A stretch of DNA of 64,000 nt from Ktedonospora formicarum. GTDB taxonomy: Bacteria; Chloroflexota; Ktedonobacteria; Ktedonobacterales; Ktedonobacteraceae. The translations under genes were made by a program, and so were the position numbers. The first letter of the stretch is position 1. The number at the start of each line of letters is the position of its first letter. Positions 18,284 to 27,694 of this stretch are shown here, in pieces. The notes below the pieces were generated by a model, which did not search any database, was not told where the DNA came from, and saw only the letters and a program-made list of their open reading frames with translations. The stretch spans positions 1 to 64,000 of the forward strand of contig NZ_BNJF01000008.1 of NCBI RefSeq assembly GCF_016587355.1. Direction: 5' to 3'.

Positions 18284-19120
18284 GGCTGTGTTGCAAAAAA
18301 TCAGGAGGAGAAGCAACGGGAGGATTGATCCTTCTTGTTCAGCTTAGGTAGCCACTCCAAACAAGCTGGAAATAAGGGCAACCAGACTGAGGATATCCCC
18401 TTTCCCCACGTCTTTCATCTGTCCTTTCCTAATCATATGCATCACTTTAAATCCCTGTAAGGTTCGCCATGCAGTCTTGAACGAAAAGAAGCCCAACCCG
18501 GGTTTGATGCGCCGTTTGATGAAGCGGTGATCCTGTTCAACCAAATTGTTGAGATACTTGCTCTGCCGCAGTTCACATGCAATGGCAAGTGTTCCTGCCG
18601 CTTTCAATTCAGTCACGGCTTTGGGATAGGCTGCGTTTTTATCGACTGTAATCACGCGAGGAATCACTGTGTGGGAGGCACTCAGGGCTTTCGCGAAAAA
18701 GCGCTTGGCGGCTTCTGCATCACGAGAAGCGCTCAGATGGAACTCCAGGGTCGTTCCTTGGGAATCCACTGCACGGTAAAGATACATCCAGCTTCCCTTG
18801 ACTTTGACAGACGTCTCATCCGCCCGCCACGAGTCAGTTGTTCCCTTGAGATGAGGTCGACAACGTTTTTCCAACTCAGGAGCATATCTTTGGACCCAGC
18901 GGTACATCGTCGTGTGGTCAATATGCAAACCCCGTTCCAGCATCAACTCCTCCAGATCTCGGTAGCTCAATGAATAACGAAGGTACCGGCGCATGCCGAG
19001 GAGTATAATCTCTGCTTCAAAATGACGCCATTTGAAGGGGGGTTGCTCTGCCATGATTGGTTCTCTTGTTCTTCTTTTCTCTCTATTTTGACAGGCCAGC
19101 TTTCTTTTTGCAACACAGCC
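18284..19120 (-). mobile_element. IS6-family insertion sequence, second subgroup
   Basis: Inverted ends GGCTGTGTTGCAAAAA at 18284 and its counterpart ending at 19120 (TTTTTGCAACACAGCC) match over 16 bp. It encloses one intact transposase. No 8-bp target duplication is visible. Confidence 0.9.
18344..19054 (-). CDS. IS6-family transposase (IS26/IS240-like)
   Basis: 236 residues. DDE residues appear as Asp in SWRADETSVKV, Asp in VITVDKNAAYP and Glu in NNLVEQDHRFIK. The N-terminus (FKWRHFEAEIILLGMRRYLRYSLSYRDLEE) is typical of the family's helix-turn-helix. Undamaged and probably functional. Confidence 0.9.
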   Translation of the reverse strand: MAEQPPFKWRHFEAEIILLGMRRYLRYSLSYRDLEELMLERGLHIDHTTMYRWVQRYAPELEKRCRPHLKGTTDSWRADETSVKVKGSWMYLYRAVDSQGTTLEFHLSASRDAEAAKRFFAKALSASHTVIPRVITVDKNAAYPKAVTELKAAGTLAIACELRQSKYLNNLVEQDHRFIKRRIKPGLGFFSFKTAWRTLQGFKVMHMIRKGQMKDVGKGDILSLVALISSLFGVAT

Positions 19121-19282
19121 CGATATCCTCCCCCATCAACAAGGATTTTGGGAAAAGGAGACGATTCCTTCGCATGCATCACTAGGTTCTCCATAACATT
19201 AATGGCCTTTCTTCTATCTTTCTTGATGCAATTTGGCAAATACCAAGTGCCCTTTGCCAAAATCATTGGGTCTTCCGCTCAT

Positions 19283-21040
19283 TGGTATTGGTGGCGAAAT
19301 CGATATCCCCATCAAGCAGCCTCTTTCATAAAGCGGGCAAAGTGCGAGAGAGGGGTAGAACGCGGAGGAATGCCCTGCAACCAATCATGCAATCGACACA
19401 CATTCATCGCGGTCGCAGTCACGACATGCTGAAGATGGGTCCGAGGCTCCCCAATGTAGCGCGAGCGCCGCAAGCCCATCCGGCGAACGCCCTGGGCATG
19501 CACTCCCTCTACGCCTGCTCGTTTGGCGTACTCTTGCTTGAACTCTTCAGTCTGCTCTCGTTTTCGAGCAGCATCTAAGGCAAAATGCGCCTCATGTCGC
19601 CTTACTGAGAGGGTCCGTTGTTTTGATTTGGTGCATTGAGAACGCACGGGGCAGCGTCCACAAGTAGCATAGCCAAACTTGATTTTAATAATCTCCTGAT
19701 TGCGTGTCCAGGTGGGTGTCCAACTGCTACTGATCTGCCCTTGTGGACAACGGGCTTGCTTGTTTGCCCAGTCAATCGAGAAATTGCTTAACGCATAGCC
19801 ATTCTGTTCCCGTGCTTGCCATCGGTAATCTTTGGCAGTTGGACCCACCAGATCTATCTGGTATCTTGTCTGGTTGGTGACCAGCGCTTCGGCATCGATA
19901 TAGCCTGCATCCACAATATGCTGTTCTGGGAGTAATTCCCGCTGCTCTAAGTTGGTATGAATATCTGGAAGGGCATGTCGATCTGGGGTAGGAGCGATAG
20001 TCGTGGTGACCTGCGTGATCAATCGGGGGAGGTCTTCGTCACAGGTCTCACTAAAATGCGCTTTGTAACCAATCCAATGTGTTGAACGCTTGGTGGCTGC
20101 CGATGCGTCAAGATCGTAAGGAGAAAAGTAGAGCTTCGCCGATTCCAGACGATCTTCATCAATAATCCAGGTGCCTCCTTTTTCCTGGGGCAAGTAGTCC
20201 TGTTTCCACACTCGCAGCAAGGTATCAACCGCTGGGATGGAGAGCATCCAGTGATTTTGGGGATCTGCTTGGATCGCAGCTAACAATCCCCACCCATCCT
20301 GACCCACCTGGTGCAAGAGAGACTTTCGCTCCTCCTCCTCTCCAGAAGGAAAGCGATATTCCTCGGCACGGTGTCCATAGCGTTCCAACCACTCTGGCTG
20401 GACCTGGCGTTGTAACCAATTGGGGGTGACAACGGAGAGGACATTGAGGGCATGGCGCAGCGTTTCTACCACGCATTCGGCTCGATTGAGTGCACGAATC
20501 TTCGCTAGCACATGGGTCGAGTCGGTTCGTTGACGCCCGCGTGTTTTGAGCCAGCCGTGTTCTTTGCACAGGTCTAATACCGCCTCCAAGAAGCGTTCTT
20601 CGGCAGTCAACGCCACTAGACGAGTCCGAAATTCACTCAAGACGGCATGATCGAAACCAGCATCGGTTAATTCCAGACTAAGACAATATTTCCAATCCAA
20701 CCGACTACGTACAGCATCGGCGGCTTGGCGGTCAGTCAGATTCTCCATGAATTGGAAGACGGTAACGAGCGCCAGTCGCCACGGGGCATAGGCTGGCTGC
20801 CCACGACCAGGATACAGGTCTGCAAACCATTCATCCTGGTAGATCGTTCCCAATATGTCACGCAGGTGGATATACAGATTGCCCTTTGGAAAAGAGGCAC
20901 ACACGACTCAAACGGTTTCGGCTGGGATCTCAGGGATCGGTTGGAGTTTCAACATGGCTGGCCTCAGCTCTCTCATAGGAACGATAAACACCCTTGTATT
21001 CTACCAGATACAAGCTCACTGGATTTCGCCACCAATACCA
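19283..21040 (-). mobile_element. IS1182-family insertion sequence
   Basis: Inverted ends TGGTATTGGTGGCGAAATC (19283) and the same sequence read inward from 21040 match over 19 bp. It encloses one long transposase frame. No obvious target duplication. Confidence 0.85.
19312..20904 (-). CDS. IS1182-family transposase, early nonsense codon
   Basis: 530 residues from GTG 20904. The family N-terminus reads AFPKGNLYxxLRD; here CASFPKGNLYIHLRD. The natural start is probably ATG 20955 (MLKLQPIPEIPAETV), but codon 16 is TGA (20908-20910), apparently a CGA-to-TGA change. Translation from the GTG just after it would lose only 17 residues. The core includes TDSTHVLAKIRAL and a C-terminal cysteine cluster (CGRCPVRSQC). 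Activity is uncertain. Confidence 0.8.
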   Translation of the reverse strand: MCASFPKGNLYIHLRDILGTIYQDEWFADLYPGRGQPAYAPWRLALVTVFQFMENLTDRQAADAVRSRLDWKYCLSLELTDAGFDHAVLSEFRTRLVALTAEERFLEAVLDLCKEHGWLKTRGRQRTDSTHVLAKIRALNRAECVVETLRHALNVLSVVTPNWLQRQVQPEWLERYGHRAEEYRFPSGEEEERKSLLHQVGQDGWGLLAAIQADPQNHWMLSIPAVDTLLRVWKQDYLPQEKGGTWIIDEDRLESAKLYFSPYDLDASAATKRSTHWIGYKAHFSETCDEDLPRLITQVTTTIAPTPDRHALPDIHTNLEQRELLPEQHIVDAGYIDAEALVTNQTRYQIDLVGPTAKDYRWQAREQNGYALSNFSIDWANKQARCPQGQISSSWTPTWTRNQEIIKIKFGYATCGRCPVRSQCTKSKQRTLSVRRHEAHFALDAARKREQTEEFKQEYAKRAGVEGVHAQGVRRMGLRRSRYIGEPRTHLQHVVTATAMNVCRLHDWLQGIPPRSTPLSHFARFMKEAA

Positions 21041-21404
21041 CTTTGCTGGAGAGCCAAATCATTTGCCGAATTGTGCCATAAGTTTTGCCGCCGCCAGTCT
21101 TCCTTTGTGGTACACTAATGCTGTTTTTTTGCAAAAAGAGAACCCTCATTCCTCAGAACTTGTAAGTGGTAAATGGCGCGAATGTTCGACAATTTTTGAG
21201 GTAAAATGTGGGATTTTGGTGCGAAATATGGGAATCGACCAGCAAGACGCTGGAGAAACCGCCTCCCATCTGGTTTCCTTCTTCTAGAAAGTGTAAATGA
21301 GGCCTTTGAGTAGATGGGCACTGGCCGAAGAGCCATCCAGAATTTTTGTCCCGGGTCGATCTCATCTGTTTGTGTCGGTTGGATACTCTTCCTTGCCTCA
21401 ATAA

Positions 21405-21467
21405 GGGGGCTTTTGCATATCCCCCCGAAACGAGTACACCATTTCGGGGGGATATGCAAAAGCCCCC
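21405..21467. repeat. Long perfect hairpin, 26-bp arms (copy 1)
   Basis: The arm starts GGGGGCTTTTGCATAT and ends CCCCCCGAAA; the loop is CGAGTACACCA (21431-21441); the other arm is the exact complement. The same hairpin occurs at 23708-23769 with the loop sequence inverted, so the two copies are inverted relative to each other and bracket the 338-aa gene. Confidence 0.9.
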
Positions 21468-22181
21468 TATTAGGCCCGCCGGAGAAATTTACAACGTTAA
21501 GCCCTCAAAGCTGCCCATAAGTGGGTTGAAGCCACAACGTTAAGCCTCTTCAGAAAAGCGGAGGTATTGTCCGTAAGGGGCTCAGTTGCCCTCTGCGCTT
21601 TTTGAGAGCCTGCAAGTCCAAATGATGCAAGCCATGCAAATGAATATGGGCTGAGGTAATCGGCGAGAGATGTGGTAAATGACCGACCAAGTGGGTCTGG
21701 CTCTTGATACCACTGGCGAACCTTGAAGAGCGTGACGAGGCAGCCAAGCAACATCAACACTGTGAACTCACCCAGATCAACGAAAACGTCTGAAGCAGGC
21801 AGATGCCCAGCAAAAGATGCAATTGTTGATCTGTTCGGCACCACGCTGAATATCCAAGGGCTTTCAGGATGATTGAAATCCAGACGCGCTTTTTAGAATG
21901 CCATCCTGATGCGGTAGAGGAGGATTCGCCAGCAGTATCTTCTGAGGTCGTGTAGACCTCATGCGGAGTGGTGCGTCTGTGACGCATGGCGTTTCAATTT
22001 TGGTGAAGGATGGGTTTATTCCCCTGACAACATCCACTTGTTGAGCTCATGAATTTCACTCATTCCTGCTTAAAGAAGAGCTTATCACCAAAAGCGAGAC
22101 AGATCCACCAAGTGAGCGGGTTTGGCCCTCAAACATGAGCACTTGCCCTCAATCATGAGCACCAAGAGGAATGTGCCTGGG

Positions 22182-22241
22182 AAAACCGCTCCCCATCTGG
22201 GTCCTTCTCTTCATCCTTTGTCAATTGGCCGGCTTGGGGAA
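22182..22241 (+). repeat. 60-bp inverted repeat, left copy
   Basis: It begins AAAACCGCTCCCCATCTGGG and ends near GGCCGGCTTGGGGAA. Its reverse complement occurs at 23648-23707 with only a few differences. Together they flank a single G+C-rich gene, as terminal inverted repeats of a cassette-like element would. Confidence 0.85.
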
Positions 22242-22364
22242 AAGGAAAACAGTTGAGAGAGATCGAAGCCAAAGAGGTTGAAGGTCTTGGCCGCATGGCG
22301 AGAGAGGTATGGCCAGACTACCTGGCTCCTCTTCCTCTCGTCTGCGGGCAGGTGAGCCAGAGGG

Positions 22365-23381
22365 TCATTGCATCCAGGCAACGGGCGGATGATCGACCGA
22401 TGCGGGGCAGGTGTAGATCTGCATTGTGTAACTGCGACCGATGGTGACCATAACCGGCTCCCATGGGCGTGTGTAGCCGCTACCAGGATTTCTATCGAGG
22501 GCTTGGTCCTCGATGGGAATCCAGCTGCCACTGCCCCCGTCCCACTCGGTGGAATCGATCCTCAGCAGGGGTTGCATCTGCGTCCCGCAGGAACAGATCG
22601 CTGGCGCGGCATCTCGGAAGCTAAAGGAAGTCCAGCCTCCGACCTTCCAGCCGGGTGCCACGGACAGCCCAAATGAATAGGCAAAGCTTCCTACGTCGGC
22701 GATTGTCTTCTCACGCGCTTGCCATGCCTTGATCTGCTCGCGCAGAGCCTCATCGAGATCAGAGAGGGCAGGGTATTCGATGACCTGTTCAGGATGGGCG
22801 ATACAAGGCTCTGGGACATAGTCCCCGGACTCCACCGCAACGGGTTGTGGCGGGTTGGAGAGCAAGGCGGTGACCGTGGAGGAGGAACGCCACACCAGCT
22901 TCACCCTGGGCAGATACTCATCATCATGGCCAAACGGGCACCACAGCACCTGAAGCAGATCGCAGCCAAGAGGTGGGTGCAAGTCGGGGATGTCGCGTGC
23001 ATAGAGTTGCGCCACGGGTATCATCGCAATCGGCTCATTGGTCCAGCTATGCCCAGCTTGAATGCGTTTGATGATGGCGTCTTCCTCCGGCGTGAGGAGG
23101 TTGACACCAGGATGTTGGGGCCGCTTCCAGGCAGCGGTCAACATGTCCCGTTGCAGCCGGACATCGGCGAGGGTCGTCAACGGCTCGCCAGGCAGATGTG
23201 GACCCTCACAGTGGGGCCACGGGTCATCGATTTGCCACAGCAGCGGGCCTCCAACCGAGCTCTCCTGGGGCGTAGGCGTGCCCGGACGCGGGTGCAACCG
23301 AGTCGTGGTGCGGGCGAGCGGTGCTAGCTCTGGGAACACGGCTGCGATATCGACTGGTCTTGGGGGCGTGGTGCGGGTCAT
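22365..23381 (-). CDS. G+C-rich hypothetical protein, 338 aa (YwqG-like?)
   Basis: Starts at ATG 23381 (AAAGGAG upstream), MTRTTPPRPVDIAAVFPELA. The sequence includes LLQVLWCPFGHDDEYLPRVK, a CSCG segment and a C-terminus YTMQIYTCPASVDHPPVAWM. It resembles actinobacterial hypothetical proteins that I believe are related to the DUF1963/YwqG group; this is recollection, not a search. Codon use is much richer in G and C than in the surrounding IS elements. The gene sits alone between 60-bp inverted repeats, so it looks like cargo of a non-autonomous element. Function unknown. Confidence 0.65.
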   Translation of the reverse strand: MTRTTPPRPVDIAAVFPELAPLARTTTRLHPRPGTPTPQESSVGGPLLWQIDDPWPHCEGPHLPGEPLTTLADVRLQRDMLTAAWKRPQHPGVNLLTPEEDAIIKRIQAGHSWTNEPIAMIPVAQLYARDIPDLHPPLGCDLLQVLWCPFGHDDEYLPRVKLVWRSSSTVTALLSNPPQPVAVESGDYVPEPCIAHPEQVIEYPALSDLDEALREQIKAWQAREKTIADVGSFAYSFGLSVAPGWKVGGWTSFSFRDAAPAICSCGTQMQPLLRIDSTEWDGGSGSWIPIEDQALDRNPGSGYTRPWEPVMVTIGRSYTMQIYTCPASVDHPPVAWMQ

Positions 23382-23647
23382 CTTAACTCCTTTTACACTA
23401 ATATTAAAACAAGCCTTCGTATCAATGGAAGAAATCCCAACGAGTTGGAGACCTACAAAACGGGTCTCGTGATCATCTGTCCTTCCTTTCCCTTGGCAAG
23501 GGATAGAGTGGCTCTTGATCGCTTTTCCTGTTTCTCTTCTTCGGGCGCGTGGGAAAAGCGGAAGGGCATCGTCCCCCAGCAGTACATCGTCCCATGAAAC
23601 TGGTGGAGGAGTGCGATGATTCTGATGGCTTTCTTGATTTTCTGTTC

Positions 23648-23707
23648 TTCCCCAAGCCGGCCAATTGACAAGGGATGAAGAGAAGGACCCAGATGGGGAA
23701 CGGTTTT
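23648..23707 (-). repeat. 60-bp inverted repeat, right copy
   Basis: Reverse complement of 22182-22241 with a few mismatches. It lies upstream of the 338-aa gene and directly adjoins the second long hairpin. Confidence 0.85.
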
Positions 23708-23769
23708 GGGGGCTTTTGCATATCCCCCGAAATGGTGTACTCGTTTCGGGGGGATATGCAAAAGCCCCC
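23708..23769. repeat. Long hairpin, 25/26-bp arms (copy 2, inverted)
   Basis: Same arms as 21405-21467, but the loop reads TGGTGTACTCG, the reverse complement of copy 1's loop. One arm has five Cs and the other six Gs. The two copies are therefore in opposite orientation around the G+C-rich gene. Confidence 0.9.
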
Positions 23770-23801
23770 AATAAAGAATTACTTCCTCTATCTATCGTTG
23801 A

Positions 23802-24662
23802 GGTATTGTCAACTTGGTCACATACCTGAACAATGTGTTAGAATAGAGTCATGAAAACAATCCTGACCTCTCAGGACTACAAAGGCTATCGCTTCCCATC
23901 GGAGATTATCAGCCACGCAGTATGGCTCTATTTCCGCTTCTCGCTCAGTTTTCGCGATGTTGAGGAACTGCTGGCACAACGCGGAATCGTCGTGAGCTTT
24001 GAAACAGTGCGTCAGTGGTGCCTCAAATTCGGTCAGACCTACGGCAATGAACTGCGGCGTCGCCGCCCTCGCTGTGGTGACAAATGGCATATGGACGAGG
24101 TATACCTCACCATTGGTGGGAAGAGACAGTACCTGTGGCGAGCCGTCGATCAGCATGGCAATGTGTTGGATATCCTCGTGCAGAGTCGGCGCAACAAAAA
24201 AGCGGCCAAACGCTTCTTTCGCAAGCTGCTCAAAGGACTCCAATACGTTCCGCGAGTCATCATCACCGACAAACTGGCGAGCTATGCTGCCGCCAAGAAA
24301 GACATCATGCCAGGCGTCGAGCATCGCCAGCACAAGGGCTTGAATAACCAAGCGGAGAACTCGCACCAGCCAACACGGCAACGTGAACGTACGATGCGCC
24401 GTTTCAAATCCCCTGGTCACGCGCAACGCTTTCTCTCTGCTTTTGGTTTGATCTCTGATCATTTTCGTCCCAAACGACATCGTTTCCAGGCCGGGGAGTA
24501 TCGTACCATCATGCAGGAACGATTCCAGATATGGAATGAGGTAATTGGAAGGGAAACAGTCGCATAAGGCCGAATCTGCCTCCTTGATACTCAGCTTCTT
24601 TTCTCTCTCTCTTGTCTCTTCCTTAAAAAGCTCTTCTCTTATTTCATCAAGTTGACAATACC
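23802..24662 (+). mobile_element. IS6-family insertion sequence, copy 3
   Basis: Ends GGTATTGTCAACTT (23802) and the same read inward from 24662 are inverted repeats. Same subgroup as 10437-11309 and 16446-17310. Flanking 8-mers differ (ATCGTTGA and TGGCATAT), so there is no target duplication. Confidence 0.9.
23851..24567 (+). CDS. IS6-family transposase
   Basis: 238 residues, MKTILTSQDYKGYRFPS. DDE residues appear in KWHMDEVYLT, VIITDKLASY and NQAENSHQPT. It is undamaged and closely similar to the transposase at 10531-11247, so it is probably active and could act on all three copies' ends. Confidence 0.9.
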   Translation: MKTILTSQDYKGYRFPSEIISHAVWLYFRFSLSFRDVEELLAQRGIVVSFETVRQWCLKFGQTYGNELRRRRPRCGDKWHMDEVYLTIGGKRQYLWRAVDQHGNVLDILVQSRRNKKAAKRFFRKLLKGLQYVPRVIITDKLASYAAAKKDIMPGVEHRQHKGLNNQAENSHQPTRQRERTMRRFKSPGHAQRFLSAFGLISDHFRPKRHRFQAGEYRTIMQERFQIWNEVIGRETVA

Positions 24663-25085
24663 TGGCATATACATTCAGGAAAGCTAATTGCAATTACTGT
24701 GATTAAATTGGCGTTTGCCTATCTTTTACTAGCTGTAAAAAAGCATTCTGAGATTTTGAGCACTTCTAACCCCTTAATGCTTTTCTAGCTCTCATTCCTT
24801 CTAATTCTCATCCATACTAGCAGACATCAAGTGTCTGGAGTTAGACTGACTGGCATATATTTGAGAAGACTTCGTATTTTAGTATAAGCAATAAGATGTT
24901 CTGCTTGTACTATTCTTGTATAAGCAGAAAAATTGACAATCCAAGACACGCCTTTTGTAGACCAACGAACATACTTATCGTAAGCACCCCCAACCAATTA
25001 CACCTGAAATGAGTAAGAGTGAAGACCTGTGCTCTATATTCACTTTATACCTCTGAAAAAATTTATAATGAAAGGCAACACAGGT
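24663..25085. other. A+T-rich upstream region
   Basis: No gene seen. A TTGACA (near 24930) and A+T-rich stretches close to 25040 (TATATTC, TTTATAC) are compatible with a promoter for the YWP-repeat gene, but no single assignment is secure. Confidence 0.35.
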
Positions 25086-25610
25086 ATGAAACGTTTTGTG
25101 CTTGTACTTGAGATCATAGGTGTTCTCTTCCTAGTAGGAGTCGTATTCTTCAATCAACAGCAGGCTACAGGAAGCACAGCAGCCGTTCGTCTCATAACTT
25201 CTTATTGGCCTTTGTCTGCGCCAATCATGGAACAGCCTTCAGACAAGGTTTCCATAACCCACCAGCCTACCACATATTGGCCAACAAATAGCCTCACCAG
25301 GGTCGGCAACACATTCTTCACTCACCAACAGGCAGTAGAAAACACAGCTGTTTCAGCGCCTACTCGGTTTATGGCGGATCTACTTTTCGCGAAGCCCTCT
25401 ATTTTTTGGCCAACAAATCGTCTCTTCCAGGTAGGATATAGTTTTGCATCAGATCCCTCCAGCTACTGGCCGAATGAATATCCCCTGATCTTTTGGCCTG
25501 GAGGAGCACTCCCTAACATAAAAGTGATAGGTCCTCAACTCAACTCAGCACCATTCACCTACTGGAATGGAGGGAAATCCGTAGCGCCCAGCCTGTATTG
25601 GAAAAACTAG
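25086..25610 (+). CDS. Membrane-anchored protein with repeated YWP/FWP motifs
   Basis: 174 residues from MKRFVLVLEI; the open frame also allows ATG 25068. Residues 4-22 form an uncleaved-looking N-terminal membrane anchor. The rest is extracytoplasmic and carries seven aromatic motifs: SYWP, TYWP, IFWP, SYWP, IFWP, TYWN and LYWK, with Trp at residues 41, 65, 108, 128, 137, 160 and 172. Two longer units, YWPTNSLTRVGNTFF and FWPTNRLFQVGYSFA, show an internal duplication. It has no cysteine and no enzyme domain, and it is not in an operon. I do not recognise the family; cell-wall or ligand binding is only a guess. Confidence 0.7.
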   Translation: MKRFVLVLEIIGVLFLVGVVFFNQQQATGSTAAVRLITSYWPLSAPIMEQPSDKVSITHQPTTYWPTNSLTRVGNTFFTHQQAVENTAVSAPTRFMADLLFAKPSIFWPTNRLFQVGYSFASDPSSYWPNEYPLIFWPGGALPNIKVIGPQLNSAPFTYWNGGKSVAPSLYWKN

Positions 25611-25716
25611 CACATTCCATATACATCAATACCATCCTCTCGCATATACTTAGAACCCTGTTTTCTCATAACCCTACAGTTGTAGATGAAATGGTAGCTT
25701 CTCTGGAGAAGCCTGA

Positions 25717-26223
25717 TCAGCATTCCTGGCTCGCATGAGCAATCGGATTGTGCTCTCTTTTTGTCGCCTCTTGTTTGATCGGTTCTCCAGAGAGTGGCGT
25801 GGAGAGAACAATGGATGTGGTGACAGGTCCAGAACCCATGAGTTGATTGAGGACCTGTTCCAAATGGGTGATCGATGTGACCACCAGTTTCAACAGAAAA
25901 CTCTCATTTCCTGTGACACGGTGACATTCCAACAGTTCAGGGAGTTCCGCCATGAGGGCACGCAGACCGGCCTCGGTCTGGGGAGTCGTGGTAATGCGAA
26001 CAAATGCCGTCATGGGCAAGCCAACCTTTGCCGCATCGACGCGCGCTCCATAGCCAGTAATCACCCCGGCATCTTCCAGTTTGCGCACTCGTTCAGCAAC
26101 AGCTGGGGTAGAAAGTCCCACCCGTCGGCCCAGTTCAGGAAAAGAAAGCCGCGCATCTTTTTGCAACTCACGCAGGATACTCCACCCCGTCTCATCCAGC
26201 GGACGATCATCTTTGAAAGTCAT
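25717..26223 (-). CDS. Lrp/AsnC-family transcriptional regulator
   Basis: 168 residues. The N-terminal winged helix-turn-helix includes SFPELGRRVGLSTPAVAERV; the C-terminal RAM domain includes ECHRVTGNESFLLKLVV, the usual small-molecule pocket. It is divergent from the isochorismatase-family gene at 26343 with 119 bp between starts, so it probably controls that gene and itself. The ligand is likely an amino acid, as for the family. Confidence 0.85.
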   Translation of the reverse strand: MTFKDDRPLDETGWSILRELQKDARLSFPELGRRVGLSTPAVAERVRKLEDAGVITGYGARVDAAKVGLPMTAFVRITTTPQTEAGLRALMAELPELLECHRVTGNESFLLKLVVTSITHLEQVLNQLMGSGPVTTSIVLSTPLSGEPIKQEATKREHNPIAHASQEC

Positions 26224-26342
26224 CGCACCATTTCCTTTCGATTTTGAAAGAAGTATAGCATATCGCTTTCAGAAATGAATGTACTTGGTACCGCTTTCCT
26301 GTTATACTCTGCACAGACAAGCAGACCTTTCAAGGAGATCCC
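26224..26342. promoter_or_regulatory. Divergent promoter region, Lrp gene / isochorismatase gene
   Basis: Contains an inverted repeat TGAAAG-15 bp-CTTTCA near 26246-26275 and a TATACT -10-like hexamer near 26304 for the rightward gene; AAGGAG precedes its ATG. Binding by the adjacent regulator is inferred. Confidence 0.45.
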
Positions 26343-27005
26343 ATGACAAAAACCTTTTCGGAACAAGAAGTTCTCGCCTTCGCGCGTCATGCCTATCGAG
26401 AAGGAAACGCCGCCTTCGGGGTGGAACGAGACTACTGCGCATTACTCGTGATCGATATGCAGGAGGAGTTTGTCAAACCACACTCCACGCCCTTCTGGGT
26501 TCCAGAAGCCACTCGGCAGGTTCCTCTCATCAAGCAACTGATCGAAGCGTGCCGTGCAAAGAGCGTTCCGGTCATTTATACAGCCTTTGCCAGAACTCAT
26601 CATTACCTGGATCGGCCTCTGGCCGGGCCACTCATGCCCAATCGCTACGCTGAAGAAGACGCTGCCTGGTTTCGCGATGGCGTCATCTGGCACGAATTGG
26701 CACCTTTAGAAGACGAGATCGTGCTCTACAAGCCGTCGTATGGCGCATTTTACGATACCCCCCTGGAAACGATCCTCAAGAACCTACACAGGGACACGGT
26801 GATCATTTGTGGTACTCTCACCAATTTCTGTTGTGGAACCACCGCTCGGCAGGCGTATGAACGCGGCTTCAAGGTCATCTTCGGCAGCGATATCACCGCC
26901 ACCGATGATCCTGCGATGCAGGAGCCCGAATTACAGGTGCTCAGAAAAGGCTTTGCGAAAGTCCTCTTTCTTGACGAGATTCTCGAACAGATCTCCCGGC
27001 TTTGA
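26343..27005 (+). CDS. Isochorismatase-family cysteine hydrolase
   Basis: 220 residues. The catalytic triad is visible as Asp in LLVIDMQEEF, Lys in LYKPSYGAF and Cys in GTLTNFCCGTTA. Such enzymes hydrolyse isochorismate, nicotinamide, N-carbamoyl compounds or similar amides; the substrate here cannot be read from the sequence. Divergently paired with an Lrp-type regulator, which suggests control by an amino-acid-like metabolite. Start with AAGGAG five to six bases upstream. Confidence 0.85.
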   Translation: MTKTFSEQEVLAFARHAYREGNAAFGVERDYCALLVIDMQEEFVKPHSTPFWVPEATRQVPLIKQLIEACRAKSVPVIYTAFARTHHYLDRPLAGPLMPNRYAEEDAAWFRDGVIWHELAPLEDEIVLYKPSYGAFYDTPLETILKNLHRDTVIICGTLTNFCCGTTARQAYERGFKVIFGSDITATDDPAMQEPELQVLRKGFAKVLFLDEILEQISRL

Positions 27006-27538
27006 GGCGTTCCGCCACCACGATCTCTGTCTCGAAAGGAGATGTCTCCATGCCTCTTTATGCCTCCTCTGCCTTACCTGAAGAGGTATGGGCCACCGCC
27101 TTCAACAAGCTGGGCCAGCGGATCAGACAGGCTTTTGTGCGGCCCGAATCCTCTCAGCTGGCGCTTGTCTATGTGCAGGGATGAATGGGGATGGCGGAAC
27201 GAAAAAATGGATGGCAAGTAGCGGAAGCGGTGGGAGCAGCCACCCCCTATGCCATCCAGCATCTGTTGGATCGAGGAAAGTGGGACTGCGATAGAGTACG
27301 AGATGCGTTGCGTGCCTATGTCTCGGAGAGTCTTTCGACGCCTGAAGCAGTCGTGGTCATCGACGAGACGGGCTTTCTTAAAAAGGGGAGCAAATCAGTC
27401 GGCGTGCAACGACAATACAGTGGCACGGCGGGACGGATCGAGAATTGTCAAATCGGCGTGTTTCTTTCCTACGCAAGCGCACGTGGACATGCCTTATTGG
27501 ACCGGGAATTGTATTTGCCGAAAAGCTGGGTAGAGGAC

Positions 27539-27547
27539 AAGGAGCGC
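27539..27547. repeat. 9-bp target-site duplication, left copy
   Basis: AAGGAGCGC immediately left of the inserted element; the same 9 bp recurs at 28259-28267. The interrupted IS701 gene needs only one copy. Confidence 0.9.
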
Positions 27548-27616
27548 GGGTACGGCAAGTTTTTTTGCGCCGAGAGGCGGTAATAATGAGAAGATTCCGC
27601 TCATGGGAACTCAATA

Positions 27617-27691
27617 GAAGGATGGAGGAGCGAGGGCATACACCCTCGCTCCTCCATCCTTCAGTCCCCATACTTGGTTAGTATGGGGACT
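27617..27691 (-). terminator. Two tandem perfect hairpins downstream of the 47-aa gene
   Basis: First hairpin: AGTCCCCATAC, 7-nt loop, complement (27663-27691, 11-bp arms). Second: 20-bp arms starting GAAGGATGGAGGAGC with a 6-nt loop (27617-27662). They directly follow the 47-aa gene on the minus strand and could end its transcript or stabilise it. There is no T-run, so termination is inferred. Confidence 0.55.
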
Positions 27692-27694
27692 CGA

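Larger units (their letters stand above)
21041..22364. other. Intergenic mosaic of repeats
   Basis: No convincing gene. It contains a sequence near 21250-21290 resembling the 60-bp inverted repeat at 22182 (shared AACCGC, CCCATCTGG, CCTTCT), the long hairpin at 21405, a possible decayed hydrophobic frame on the minus strand (21497-21844), and direct repeats of CCCTCAAxCATGAGCAC near 22110-22165 that resemble an IS21-type end. These assignments are weak. Confidence 0.4.

Noticed and set aside
23802..24662. Composite transposon formed by IS6 copies 1-3
   Set aside because: Orientations and flanks give no target duplications, and no coherent cargo lies between; recombination between scattered copies explains the pattern better.
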